From the NCBI RefSeq assembly GCF_001956695.1, contig NZ_CP019070.1, forward strand, positions 248,001 to 312,000: a DNA stretch of 64,000 bases, read 5' to 3'. Below, piece after piece: positions 1 through 8,086 of this stretch. The notes beneath the pieces are model-generated. The model did no database searches and was not told the origin of the DNA. It saw nothing but the letters and a program-made list of their open reading frames with translations. The translations under genes and the position numbers were made by a program. Each line of letters begins with the position of its first letter. Position 1 is the first letter of the stretch. The stretch is from Poseidonibacter parvus (GTDB taxonomy: Bacteria; Campylobacterota; Campylobacteria; Campylobacterales; Arcobacteraceae).

Positions 1-54
1 GCAGACTCAGGTTTTGGCTCAATTGGTTTTGCATTAGACTGGCTAAATAAATGA
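1..54 (+). CDS. 3' end of an unidentified gene (partial)
   Basis: The first 54 bases are open in frame 1 and end at a TGA at 52-54. They encode a 17-residue C-terminus ending in FALDWLNK. The stop overlaps the ATG of tsaD by four bases (ATGA), which suggests translational coupling with the next gene. Too little is present to name the product. It is called coding only because of the clean overlap and absence of another explanation. Confidence 0.5.
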   Translation, partial: ADSGFGSIGFALDWLNK

Positions 55-1052
55 TTTTAAGTATAGAAAGTTCATGCGATGATAGCTCAATTGCAATAAC
101 AGACATTGAAACTTTAGAGCTTGTTTATCACAAAAAAATATCTCAAGAATTACAACATAGTGTTTATGGCGGAGTAGTTCCTGAATTAGCTGCAAGACTT
201 CATATTGAAGCCTTACCAAAAATACTTGAAGAGTGCGTGGAATATTTTCCAAAACTAAAAGCAATAGCCGTTACATCTGCACCTGGATTATCAGTTACAC
301 TAATGGAAGGTGTGACTATGGCAAAGGCTTTGAGTCTTTCACTGGATATTCCTCTTATCTCAGTTAATCACTTAAAAGGTCATATATATTCTCTTTTTAT
401 AGAAAAAGAAGAAGTATTGCCAATGACTATTTTATTAGTTTCAGGTGGACATACTCAAATAATAGAAGCAAATTCATTAAATGATATGAATCTAATAGCA
501 AGTACAATGGATGATAGTTTTGGTGAGAGTTTTGATAAGGTATCAAAAATGCTAGGACTTGGATATCCAGGTGGTCCAGTTGTTCAAGAATATGCATTAA
601 AGGGTGATGAGAATAGATTTGAATTGCCAGTTCCTTTAAGACAAAGTCCAAATATTGAGTTTTCATACTCAGGACTTAAAAATGCTGTTCGAATGAGAAT
701 TGAAAAATGTGTCTGTGAAGATGGAAATATTCAGATCCAAGATAAATATGATATTTGTGCATCATTTCAAAAAACAGCAGTTGCACATATAATGCAAAAA
801 ACAAAAAAACTGTTTAAGCAAAAAGCACCTAAGAACTTTGCAATTGTTGGAGGTGCAAGTGCAAATATTCACTTACGAACACAAATTGAAGAGTTATGCC
901 AAAAAAATGGTACAGCTTTATATCTAAGCCAACTTAAGTACTGTAGTGATAATGCAGCTATGATTGGTCGAGTAGCAGTTGAGCAATATAAGATGAATGA
1001 TTTTATAAACGTAGATGAAATTGATATTCAATCAAGATTAAAAGGATTTTAA
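51..1052 (+). CDS. tsaD: tRNA N6-adenosine threonylcarbamoyltransferase TsaD
   Basis: This is the Kae1/Qri7/TsaD ASKHA-fold enzyme that transfers the threonylcarbamoyl group to A37 of ANN-decoding tRNAs, working with TsaB and TsaE in the cytoplasm. The 333-residue length is usual for the family. Visible family marks are the [11 protein letters not shown] start, the region around [13 protein letters not shown] (residues 43-55), the metal-site NHLKGH segment, the LVSGGHT loop and the late GGASAN and SDNAAMIG motifs. The ATG overlaps the stop of the upstream gene, and the next gene begins one base after its stop, so it lies within an operon. Its function is well established in the family; nothing looks damaged. 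Confidence 0.96.
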   Translation: MILSIESSCDDSSIAITDIETLELVYHKKISQELQHSVYGGVVPELAARLHIEALPKILEECVEYFPKLKAIAVTSAPGLSVTLMEGVTMAKALSLSLDIPLISVNHLKGHIYSLFIEKEEVLPMTILLVSGGHTQIIEANSLNDMNLIASTMDDSFGESFDKVSKMLGLGYPGGPVVQEYALKGDENRFELPVPLRQSPNIEFSYSGLKNAVRMRIEKCVCEDGNIQIQDKYDICASFQKTAVAHIMQKTKKLFKQKAPKNFAIVGGASANIHLRTQIEELCQKNGTALYLSQLKYCSDNAAMIGRVAVEQYKMNDFINVDEIDIQSRLKGF

Positions 1053-1436
1053 ATGATATTTGAAATGGGTGCAAAACTTGATGGCGATAATCACGATACA
1101 TCAAAGTATGATGAGAAAGCAAAAAAGCCAAAAGCAAATAAAAAGAATAATAAAATTAATAAACCTACAGCTCCAAGTACTTTCAATAAAAATGAAATTT
1201 TACCAAAGAACCAACATCAATTAGTATTTACTTATGAAAAAAGAAAAGGGAAGCCTGTTACTTTAGTAGGTAGATTTTCATTAAGTGATGCAGATAAAAA
1301 AGAAGTATTAAAACTTTTAAAGAAAAAACTAGCTTGTGGTGGTGCTATTAGAGATGAATGGATTGAACTACAAGGCGATGTGAAAGAAAAAATTATCACT
1401 ATATTACAAAGTGATGGTTGGAAGTTTAGAAATTAA
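1053..1436 (+). CDS. SUI1/eIF1-like translation factor (YciH family)
   Basis: This 127-residue protein has a lysine-rich, low-complexity N-terminal half (about residues 20-45) and a C-terminal SUI1/eIF1 domain (about 52-127), seen in KRKGKPVTLVGRF, LKKKLACGGA and the terminal GDVKEKI...GWKFRN pattern. Bacterial YciH-type proteins are thought to influence initiation-codon and initiator-tRNA fidelity on the 30S subunit, but the role is not fully settled. The ATG follows directly on the tsaD stop, so the two are probably co-transcribed and coupled. The charged N-terminal tail may contact rRNA; that is inference. Confidence 0.88.
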   Translation: MIFEMGAKLDGDNHDTSKYDEKAKKPKANKKNNKINKPTAPSTFNKNEILPKNQHQLVFTYEKRKGKPVTLVGRFSLSDADKKEVLKLLKKKLACGGAIRDEWIELQGDVKEKIITILQSDGWKFRN

Positions 1437-1445
1437 AGAATAACA

Positions 1446-1865
1446 ATGATTAAAGAATCTTTTAAAAAAGCAATAATAGGTTTAGTTTCAATGCTTCCTA
1501 TGCTTTTTGCAATTATATTAGTACTTGGTCTTTTTGATACATATATTACAAAAGAAATGTTGGCTTCTATGTTTGTTTCTAATAATTTTATTGATAGTGC
1601 AATTGGAACTTCAATGGGGGCAGTTTTAACTGGCAATCCTATGATTTCTTATATCTTAGGTGGGGAATTAAGAGATTCTGGTGTTTCCTTATATGCTGTT
1701 ACTGCTTTTGTATTATCATGGGTAACTCTTGGAGTTGTTCAGTTACCAGCTGAGGTTGAAGTTTTTGGAGCAAGATTTACACTTTATAGAACTTTATTAG
1801 CTTTTATAACAACACTTACTATCTCTATTTTAACAGTTATAACGGTAACTTGGATTCAATCATGA
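1446..1865 (+). CDS. Permease, N-terminal half (ArsP/DUF318-like, split gene)
   Basis: A 139-residue membrane protein with about four hydrophobic segments (residues 8-30, 47-70, 79-102, 112-137). A GNPMISYILGGEL loop between segments resembles the glycine/proline signature repeated in PF03773-type permeases. Family members are usually about 300 residues with two such halves. Here the second half is encoded by the next ORF, which overlaps this stop codon. The substrate cannot be read from sequence: arsenical export is known for some members only. The gene follows the SUI1-like gene by nine bases. Confidence 0.7.
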   Translation: MIKESFKKAIIGLVSMLPMLFAIILVLGLFDTYITKEMLASMFVSNNFIDSAIGTSMGAVLTGNPMISYILGGELRDSGVSLYAVTAFVLSWVTLGVVQLPAEVEVFGARFTLYRTLLAFITTLTISILTVITVTWIQS

Positions 1866-2383
1866 ATAAAAACAAAAGTAATAAACAAAATAAGGAAATA
1901 GAATTTAAAGGACTTAAATTTTTATTTATTGTAATAATTGTTTATTTCGCACTTTTTATTTTCGATAAAGAAAATTCTTTTTTATCTTTAATAAAAAGCT
2001 ATGATGTATTAGTAAAACTTTTACCAGTTTTTGTTATGATTATTCTTATAACAACAATACTAAACTATTTTCTAAAGCCAAAATCTATTATGAAACATTT
2101 TGGAAAAGATAGTGGAGTTAAAGCATGGATTTATTCCATTTTAGGTGGAATTATAAGTGCTGGTCCAATGTATGTTTGGTATCCAATGCTTTCTCAATTA
2201 AAAGAAAATGGCTTAAAAAATGGCTTACTAGCTACTTTTATGTATACAAGGGCAATTAAAATACCTTTTATTCCAATTATGATAGATTATTTTGGAGCAC
2301 TTTTTACTGGAATACTTTTTATTTATATAATTATTGGTGCGGTTATTCAAGGTATTTTAATAGAGGTTTTAAAGAAAAAATAG
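1862..2383 (+). CDS. Permease, C-terminal half (ArsP/DUF318-like, split gene)
   Basis: This second permease half begins with a short polar lysine/asparagine tail and then has about four to five hydrophobic segments. The loop SAGPMYVWYPML echoes the GNP motif of the preceding protein. I chose the ATG at 1862 because it overlaps the upstream TGA as ATGA, the usual coupling arrangement; an in-frame ATG twelve bases earlier (1850) is also possible. The two halves probably assemble as a heterodimer equal to one full-length family member. The transported compound is unknown. Confidence 0.7.
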   Translation: MNKNKSNKQNKEIEFKGLKFLFIVIIVYFALFIFDKENSFLSLIKSYDVLVKLLPVFVMIILITTILNYFLKPKSIMKHFGKDSGVKAWIYSILGGIISAGPMYVWYPMLSQLKENGLKNGLLATFMYTRAIKIPFIPIMIDYFGALFTGILFIYIIIGAVIQGILIEVLKKK

Positions 2384-2396
2384 ATTAGGATTATAT

Positions 2397-3782
2397 ATGC
2401 AAAAAATATTTGATGAAGTAAACTCGCTAGATAAAAGATGTTACGAAGAGTTTGGATTAAGTGAAGATATACTTATGGAACATGCTGCTTTAAGTATGCA
2501 ATTATATATTCAAGAAAATCATAGTGATAAAAAAACTATTTTAATAGCTTGTGGTTGTGGAAATAATGGAGCTGATGGAATTGCACTTGCAAGACTGTTA
2601 CATAAAAAGTTTGATGTTTCTTTATATTTTTATTCAAAAGCAAAATCACAAATGGCAATACTTCAAGAAAAAAGAGCGAAAGCACTAGATATTCCAATTA
2701 TTGAAGAAGTGATTGATAGTGATATTATTGTTGATTGTATTTTTGGAACAGGTTTAAATAAAGCTTTAGACGATGATGCAGTTTTATTGATAAATGAATT
2801 AAATTCTTTAGATGCAATAAAAATAGCTTGCGATATACCTAGTGGTATTTCTTTTGATGGACAAGTTAAAAGTGTTGCTTTTGATGCTGATGTAACTATT
2901 ACAATGGGAGCTTTAAAAACTTCATTGTTTTCAGATATTGCAAAAGATTTTGTAGGTGAGATAAAAGTAGCTAATCTTGGAGTTCAAAGAGAAATATATG
3001 AAACCTCTACAAATAAATACCTTCTAGAAAAAAAAGATTTAAAACTACCAAATAGAAAGAAACACAATTCACACAAAGGCTCTTACGGACATTTAAATGT
3101 AGTTGCAGGTTGTAAAAAAGGTGCAGGAATAATTGCAGCAAAAGCGGCCTTTGGTTTTGGTACAGGGATTGTAAGTGTTGTTTGTCATGAAAATTTAGAT
3201 TTGCCTTATCATATTATGCAAACACATTTTATAAGTAAAAATTGTACAGCAATTGCAATTGGTATGGGACTTGGAAATTATGAAATAGCTGAGGTTCAGA
3301 AAATATTAGCAAATGATGTGAAAAAAATAGTTGATGCAGATTTGTTTTATGATGAATTATTACTTGATGTTTTAGATGAAGATATTGTTCTTACTCCTCA
3401 TCCAAAAGAGTTTTGTTCCCTTCTAAAATTAAGTAATATTGCAGATATCTCTGTAGAACAATTACAAAATAATAGAATAAAATATGTTGAAGAATTTACT
3501 AGCAAGTATCCAAAAGTAGTTTTACTATTAAAAGGAACAAATGTAATAATTTCTCAAGGTAAGAACTTGTATATTAATACCTTTGGGAGTGCCGTTTTAA
3601 GTAAAGGTGGAAGTGGCGATGTTTTAAGTGGGTTAGTTGGTTCCCTTCTTGCTCAAGGCTATGAGCCTTTAGATGCTGCGATTAGTGCTTCTTTAGCACA
3701 TGCATTAGCTGGGGCTAATTATAAGAAAAATGATTTTTCACTTATTCCATCAGATTTAATAGAAGAGGTTAGAAGATTATGA
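2397..3782 (+). CDS. nnr: Bifunctional NAD(P)H-hydrate epimerase / ADP-dependent dehydratase
   Basis: This 461-residue repair enzyme restores damaged NAD(P)HX. The N-terminal YjeF domain (about 1-205) epimerises the R form; GCGNNGADGIALARLL at about 52-67 is its nucleotide-binding signature. The C-terminal ribokinase-like domain (about 215-461) dehydrates the S form; GSYGHLNVVAG and the catalytic SKGGSGDVLSGLVGS (about 401-415) mark it. This is the same architecture as E. coli YjeF/Nnr. Its stop overlaps the ATG of cutA by four bases. Confidence 0.94.
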   Translation: MQKIFDEVNSLDKRCYEEFGLSEDILMEHAALSMQLYIQENHSDKKTILIACGCGNNGADGIALARLLHKKFDVSLYFYSKAKSQMAILQEKRAKALDIPIIEEVIDSDIIVDCIFGTGLNKALDDDAVLLINELNSLDAIKIACDIPSGISFDGQVKSVAFDADVTITMGALKTSLFSDIAKDFVGEIKVANLGVQREIYETSTNKYLLEKKDLKLPNRKKHNSHKGSYGHLNVVAGCKKGAGIIAAKAAFGFGTGIVSVVCHENLDLPYHIMQTHFISKNCTAIAIGMGLGNYEIAEVQKILANDVKKIVDADLFYDELLLDVLDEDIVLTPHPKEFCSLLKLSNIADISVEQLQNNRIKYVEEFTSKYPKVVLLLKGTNVIISQGKNLYINTFGSAVLSKGGSGDVLSGLVGSLLAQGYEPLDAAISASLAHALAGANYKKNDFSLIPSDLIEEVRRL

Positions 3783-4090
3783 ATATTACTTTAGTCCAAA
3801 CAACGTGTGTTTCAAAAGCTGAAGCAAAGAATATTGCAAAAGTTTTAATTGATTCAAAGCTTGCAGCTTGTGTTCAATTAAGTGAAATTGAGTCTTTTTA
3901 TAATTGGCACGATGAGTTTTGTTGTGATAATGAAATCTTAGTTAGTATAAAAACTAAAAAAGAAGACTTTGATAAAGTTAAAAGTAAAATAAAAGAACAT
4001 CACAGTTATGATGTTCCTGAAATTATTGAAATAGATATTAGTAATTCAAGTAAGAAGTACTTGAAATTTATAGAAGAAAATACAAAATAA
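3779..4090 (+). CDS. cutA: Divalent-cation tolerance protein CutA
   Basis: A 103-residue CutA1-family protein, the normal size for this trimeric ferredoxin-fold protein related in shape to PII. The LAACVQL strand, the YNWHDEFCCDNEILVSIKT segment and the late YDVPEIIEIDI motif are all typical. It is linked to copper tolerance in E. coli, though the molecular role remains unclear. It overlaps the preceding repair-enzyme gene by four bases and is the last gene of this run; a 13-bp perfect hairpin follows it. Confidence 0.93.
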   Translation: MNITLVQTTCVSKAEAKNIAKVLIDSKLAACVQLSEIESFYNWHDEFCCDNEILVSIKTKKEDFDKVKSKIKEHHSYDVPEIIEIDISNSSKKYLKFIEENTK

Positions 4091-4106
4091 AGTAATGTTT
4101 TTATAA

Positions 4107-4137
4107 AATTTAACAAAATTTCTGATTTTGTTAAATT
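4107..4137 (+). terminator. Hairpin after cutA
   Basis: A perfect 13-bp AT-rich inverted repeat (left arm 4107-4119, right arm 4125-4137) with a five-base loop lies just after cutA and directly before the tRNA promoter. There is no long T-run after it, so it may be a weak terminator or an mRNA 3'-end stabiliser. Confidence 0.55.
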
Positions 4138-4142
4138 AACTC

Positions 4143-4171
4143 TTGACAAAAGATCAAAAACATAATATAAT
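4143..4171 (+). promoter_or_regulatory. Consensus sigma-70 promoter of the tRNA operon
   Basis: TTGACA (4143-4148), exactly 17 bases, then TATAAT (4166-4171). Both hexamers match the sigma-70 consensus perfectly at optimal spacing. The start point would fall near 4178, about 25 bases before tRNA-Pro. Campylobacterota promoters often lack a recognisable -35 box, so a perfect one here fits very strong stable-RNA transcription. Confidence 0.9.
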
Positions 4172-4202
4172 TCCGTCCACTTTTCGTAAGAATAGTGACT
4201 GT

Positions 4203-4279
4203 CGGAGTGTAGCGCAGCCTGGTAGCGCACCTGGTTTGGGACCAGGGGGTCGAAGGTTCGAGTCCTTTCACTCCGACCA
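4203..4279 (+). tRNA. tRNA-Pro (TGG)
   Basis: A 77-nt cloverleaf. Acceptor stem CGGAGTG pairs with CACTCCG, the discriminator is A and CCA is encoded. The anticodon stem CCTGG/CCAGG encloses a TTTGGGA loop, giving anticodon TGG. It is the first gene of the operon. Confidence 0.96.
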
Positions 4280-4289
4280 TTTAAATTGT

Positions 4290-4367
4290 GGTAGGTATAG
4301 CTCAGTTGGTTAGAGCATCTGGTTGTGGTTCAGAGGGTCGCCGGTTCGATTCCGGTTACTTACCCCA
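4290..4367 (+). tRNA. tRNA-His (GTG)
   Basis: A 78-nt cloverleaf with the extra G at position -1 (4290) that marks tRNA-His, opposite discriminator C. The anticodon loop TTGTGGT gives GTG, and CCA is encoded. It lies ten bases after tRNA-Pro. Confidence 0.95.
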
Positions 4368-4384
4368 TTTTTAAATATTTTGAT

Positions 4385-4461
<77 letters not shown>

Positions 4462-4496
4462 CTTTTTTTAATCTTTTTTGTAAAAAAGATATTTAT

Positions 4497-4581
4497 GCGG
4501 ATGTGGTGAAATTGGTATACACGCTAGACTTAGGATCTAGTGCTTTACGGCGTGAAGGTTCAAGTCCTTTCATCCGCACCA
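4497..4581 (+). tRNA. tRNA-Leu (TAG)
   Basis: An 85-nt class II tRNA with a long variable arm. Acceptor GCGGATG pairs with CATCCGC, the anticodon loop CTTAGGA gives TAG, and CCA is encoded. Confidence 0.95.
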
Positions 4582-4623
4582 TTTATACTTAAAGTATCTT
4601 CAGTTTACTGAATTTATACTTTT

Positions 4624-4700
<77 letters not shown>

Positions 4701-4702
4701 TT

Positions 4703-4750
4703 AAAAAGCCATAAATAAAAAGTTTTTGACTTTTTGTTTATGGCTTTTTT
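4703..4750 (+). terminator. Strong intrinsic terminator inside the tRNA cluster
   Basis: A stem of about 21 bp (4703-4723 with 4729-4749, one U-G pair) closes on a five-base loop and ends in a run of T (4745-4750). The A-run on the left arm makes it work in both directions. It separates the five-tRNA operon from the second tRNA-Arg. Confidence 0.88.
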
Positions 4751-4764
4751 ACTTTTAAATAAAT

Positions 4765-4841
<77 letters not shown>

Positions 4842-4917
4842 CTAAAACACACTAACTTAATAATTTATCCCTCGCTAAATCATTATTTTTATGTAAACAA
4901 AATAATAAAGGATAATC

Positions 4918-5067
4918 ATGTCAATAATTGATGTAAAACTAACAGAAAAAGAAGAAATTTGTATAAGACTTGTTCAAAACAATGAAAACATATTTGATGC
5001 TTGTAGTAAAGCAGGAATAATACTTTCATCTGAATTACTTACAGTACTTAAAAACACTTCTAAATAA
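4918..5067 (+). CDS. Hypothetical 49-residue protein
   Basis: An ATG at 4918 preceded by a good ribosome site (AAGGA at 4907-4911) opens a 49-codon frame that ends at TAA 5065-5067. The product starts MSIIDVKLTEKEEI and contains two cysteines; it is probably a small helical cytoplasmic protein. I do not recognise a family. Support is the ribosome site, balanced amino-acid composition and a hairpin directly after the stop. It could be an accessory of the tRNA locus or an unrelated small gene. Confidence 0.55.
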   Translation: MSIIDVKLTEKEEICIRLVQNNENIFDACSKAGIILSSELLTVLKNTSK

Positions 5068-5077
5068 TTGTTAAATT

Positions 5078-5098
5078 CTATAGGCTCATTACCTATAG
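5078..5098 (+). terminator. Small hairpin after the 49-codon ORF
   Basis: A perfect 7-bp inverted repeat (CTATAGG / CCTATAG) with a seven-base loop, followed by GGATTTTAAT. It is short and lacks a clear T-tract, so termination is uncertain. The remaining bases up to 5300 are AT-rich and hold only the promoter of the secretion operon. Confidence 0.4.
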
Positions 5099-5254
5099 GG
5101 ATTTTAATATCTCATATAATTAATACACTCATAATAAAATTTTAATTTTCAATAACCATTGTCATTTTAATTCCAAATATTTTATTATAGTTGTTTTTAT
5201 TAATAAACTTGTTCACTTTTACCTTTTAAATTTAACACTTAATTAGAATTTTGT

Positions 5255-5260
5255 TATAAT
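5255..5260 (+). promoter_or_regulatory. -10 box of the type II secretion operon
   Basis: TATAAT at 5255-5260 in a very AT-rich region, about 40 bases before the TTG start of gspG; no convincing -35 hexamer. A second TATAAT-like match overlaps directly downstream. Confidence 0.5.
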
Positions 5261-5300
5261 ATAATTATTTTATATATAAATTGAGACAAAAGGCAAATTA

Positions 5301-5675
5301 TTGAAAAAAGCATTCTCTTTAATGGAATTAATGGTTGTAATTATAATTCTTGGATTATTAGCAGCGTTCGTGCTACCAAACTTAACAGGAAAAAGTGAAG
5401 AAGCAAAAAGTAAAATTGTTTGTATTCAAATGAAAAGTATTGCTCAAACATTAAAAATGTTTAAACTTGATACTTCATCATATCCAAAAACTGAAGAAGG
5501 TCTTTCTCTTCTTGTAGAAAAAAAATATTTTGAAGATGGAAAAGCACCAAGGGATTCTTGGGGTAATGAATTTATTTATATTCAAGGTGAAGAAGACTTT
5601 GATTTAATATCACTTGGTTCTGATAAAAAAGAAAGTACAGCTGATGATATTTATTATTCAAAGTGTAATCAATAA
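5301..5675 (+). CDS. gspG: Type II secretion major pseudopilin GspG
   Basis: This is the main subunit of the periplasmic pseudopilus that pushes substrates through the secretin. The 124-residue protein has a class III signal: a short basic leader MKKA, then FSLMELMVVIIIL with the invariant Glu at position +5 of the mature protein. The C-terminal half has the GspG pattern PKTEEGLSLLVEKKYF, DSWGNEFIYI and a calcium-loop-like LGSDKKESTADD. The start is TTG at 5301, supported by AAAGGC upstream and by the fixed leader length. The residue before the cleavage point is Ala rather than the usual Gly. First gene of a twelve-gene operon. Confidence 0.93.
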   Translation: MKKAFSLMELMVVIIILGLLAAFVLPNLTGKSEEAKSKIVCIQMKSIAQTLKMFKLDTSSYPKTEEGLSLLVEKKYFEDGKAPRDSWGNEFIYIQGEEDFDLISLGSDKKESTADDIYYSKCNQ

Positions 5676-5690
5676 TTGAAATTGAATAGA

Positions 5691-6218
5691 GTGAAAAAAG
5701 CTTTTACTCTATTGGAGTTAGTAGTTGTAATCATTTTAATTACAACTACATATTACTTAGTTTTTTCAAACACTAATTTTTCTGTAAAAAATGAAAGTAG
5801 TAACTTTTCATTAAAATCTTTGAAGCAATATTTATTATCAAATTTCAAATTTGAGAAAAAACTTGATTTTTTATGTATTCAAAAAGAGTTGAAGTGTTAT
5901 ATTAGAATTGATGATGAAATAAAAGAAGACTTTATAATTGAAAATGTATTTGAAGAAAAACCAGAAGTCTATGAATACAATAAAGATATGAATGTAATTG
6001 ACTATCGAGATGTTAATATTAACAATATAAGTGAAAATATTGTTTTTTTATTTTCAATTAATAGTGATTATAAAGGAAGCGAAATTATTTTAGATACATT
6101 AGATGAAAAAGTTTATTTGTTTAATTCAATATTTAATGAAGCTAAAATATTTACTTCAACAAATGAAGTATTAAATACATTTGATGAGAAACAAATAGAG
6201 GTTCAAGATGCTTTTTAA
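5691..6218 (+). CDS. Minor pseudopilin, GspH-like
   Basis: The N-terminus KKAFTLLELVVVIILI is a type IV pilin-like segment with Glu at +5, after which the sequence diverges. Position directly after gspG fits GspH. I prefer the GTG at 5691, which gives the same MKKAFTLLEL leader as the sibling pseudopilins; TTG at 5676 would add five residues. Length is about 175 residues, in the normal range. No strong ribosome site is visible, and translation is probably coupled to gspG. The C-terminal part is lineage-specific, so assignment to H rests on context. Confidence 0.75.
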   Translation: MKKAFTLLELVVVIILITTTYYLVFSNTNFSVKNESSNFSLKSLKQYLLSNFKFEKKLDFLCIQKELKCYIRIDDEIKEDFIIENVFEEKPEVYEYNKDMNVIDYRDVNINNISENIVFLFSINSDYKGSEIILDTLDEKVYLFNSIFNEAKIFTSTNEVLNTFDEKQIEVQDAF

Positions 6219-7422
6219 ATATCAAGGTTTTGACTCTACTGGAAAAAAAGTTAAATCTAAAATTGAAGCTTTAAATTTAAATGAAGCAAAGGGAAAGTTA
6301 AAAGTAAAAGGTATTTTATACACTTCTTTAAGTCAAGAAGATTTTAATTTATCAAAGTTTTCACTAAAAAGAAAAAAAACTCTTAGCTTATCTTCTTTAT
6401 CTTATCTCTCTAGAGATTTAAGTATTTATTTAAACTCAGGAATATCGCTAATCTCAGCTATTAACTTACTTAACCAAAGATACAAAAATGATAAAGTACT
6501 TAACTCATTTTTTGAATCAATTTCAACATATTTAGATGAAGGAAAGAATTTTTATGTTTCTTTAGAGTCTCAAAATGTAGTTAATCTTCCAGAATTTTTT
6601 AAACAATCTGTAAAAATTAGTGAAAATGGTGGATTATTAGAATCTGTTTTGTTAGAGTTGGCTCATTTTTTAAAAGAGCAAGATAGAATAAGAAAACAAG
6701 TTTCTTCAGCCTTGGCTTATCCTTTATTTATTCTGTTTATTTCTTTTTTTATGGTTGGTTTTATGTTAAGCTTTATTGTTCCAAAAATCACAAGTATTTT
6801 TACTCAGATTGATCAAGAATTACCCCAGAGTACTAAAATTGTAATTGCTTTAGGAGATTTTTTCTCAACTAATTATATGTATATATTAGCAATTTTATTT
6901 GTGATTATAACTTCGTTTATAATATTAATGAAAAAATCAAAAGTATTCAAATATGCCTTTGATAAATTTACTTTAAAACTTCCTTTTTTCTCAACAATGA
7001 TTGAACAAGGCGAGTTAGCAAGATTCTCATACATGAATTCTATTTTAATAAAATCTGGAGTTCCTATTGTACAAAGTATAAATTTAAGTGCTAATATTTT
7101 AAAAAACTCTGTGATTAAAAGGGTATTTGTAGAAGCTTCTAAAAGTGTAGTTGAAGGGAAAAAGTTATCAGTATTATTAAGTACAAATAATATTTATAAA
7201 ATTGATGAGGCTTTTATTCATTCGATTGCAATTGGTGAAGATACTAGTAAAATGTATGAAATTCTTAATAATCTTGCAACTTTATATAATGAAGCAAATA
7301 AAGATAAAACAGATATTTTTCTTGCTTTATTGGAACCTGTATTTATGTTAATAGTTGGTGTTACAATTGGATTTATTGTGATTTCAATGTTATTACCAAT
7401 ATTTTCAATGAACTTGGGTTAA
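6208..7422 (+). CDS. gspF: Type II secretion inner-membrane platform protein GspF
   Basis: The polytopic platform protein that links the ATPase GspE to pseudopilus assembly. The 404-residue length is usual. It has two homologous cytoplasmic T2SSF domains (about 65-190 and 265-390), each followed by hydrophobic segments near 168-195, 220-240 and 370-400. Conserved patches include SLSSLSYLSRDLSIYLNSG and QGELARFSYMNSILIKSGVP. It overlaps the upstream pseudopilin gene by 11 bases and has AGAGG before its ATG. Confidence 0.94.
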   Translation: MLFKYQGFDSTGKKVKSKIEALNLNEAKGKLKVKGILYTSLSQEDFNLSKFSLKRKKTLSLSSLSYLSRDLSIYLNSGISLISAINLLNQRYKNDKVLNSFFESISTYLDEGKNFYVSLESQNVVNLPEFFKQSVKISENGGLLESVLLELAHFLKEQDRIRKQVSSALAYPLFILFISFFMVGFMLSFIVPKITSIFTQIDQELPQSTKIVIALGDFFSTNYMYILAILFVIITSFIILMKKSKVFKYAFDKFTLKLPFFSTMIEQGELARFSYMNSILIKSGVPIVQSINLSANILKNSVIKRVFVEASKSVVEGKKLSVLLSTNNIYKIDEAFIHSIAIGEDTSKMYEILNNLATLYNEANKDKTDIFLALLEPVFMLIVGVTIGFIVISMLLPIFSMNLG

Positions 7423-7423
7423 T

Positions 7424-8086
7424 ATGAAAAAATCAATTGTTTTATTAATTTCACTTCTATTTATTTCTGCATTATCAATTCTGATTTTAAAGAATTTGGA
7501 AGATACTAATTCTTATATAAAAGAGCAAAGTAGCAGATTAAATAAAACGCAAATGATTACGTTAACTAGCAATGCTCAAGTTGAAGTAAGTAAAGTTATT
7601 AAAGATAATAAAGAATCAATAGATGAACTTCTTTTGGAAAATGATAACTTATCAATTCCCACAAAAGTAGGGAATAGTGAACTTTTATTCACTCTTGTAA
7701 AATATGATAAGGTTGATGTAAATTCTTTAAGTTCAAAAGATAGTAAAGAAAATAGTATTGAAAAGCTTTTTAATGAATATAATATCTCAAGTTTTTATAG
7801 TTTTAAAGATATTTATAGAGTACAAGAGAATCAATATAAAGAAAAAGATAATAGGTTTATAAAAAATAGTAAACAACTTGATTTTATTATTGATAAATTT
7901 ATAAAAGATACCTATAGTGATGAAATTTTAGATATAAAAAATAAAATAGGTTTTATAAATAAAAGTGCTAATAGCGATTTATACGAACTTTTTATAAAGA
8001 TTAATCATTTAAACGAGCTTTTTAAAGCTTATTATATACTTGATAAGGAAGGTAAGGTGGCATATTTTGAGTCTAGTTTCAAATAA
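7424..8086 (+). CDS. Probable minor pseudopilin GspK-like protein
   Basis: A 220-residue protein with a basic start and one N-terminal hydrophobic segment (KSIVLLISLLFISALSILIL) followed by a polar, helical periplasmic body. GspK proteins lack the strict Glu+5 and have this leader style. The place between gspF and the GspL-like gene supports the call. It is shorter than proteobacterial GspK (about 300 residues), and sequence similarity alone would not identify it. It begins one base after the gspF stop. Confidence 0.6.
   Translation: MKKSIVLLISLLFISALSILILKNLEDTNSYIKEQSSRLNKTQMITLTSNAQVEVSKVIKDNKESIDELLLENDNLSIPTKVGNSELLFTLVKYDKVDVNSLSSKDSKENSIEKLFNEYNISSFYSFKDIYRVQENQYKEKDNRFIKNSKQLDFIIDKFIKDTYSDEILDIKNKIGFINKSANSDLYELFIKINHLNELFKAYYILDKEGKVAYFESSFK

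Noticed and set aside
427-666. Minus-strand ORF inside tsaD, and many similar antisense ORFs (for example 13398-13697, 22209-22496, 31310-31606)
   Set aside because: They are antisense shadows of strongly conserved genes, have odd composition and lack ribosome sites.
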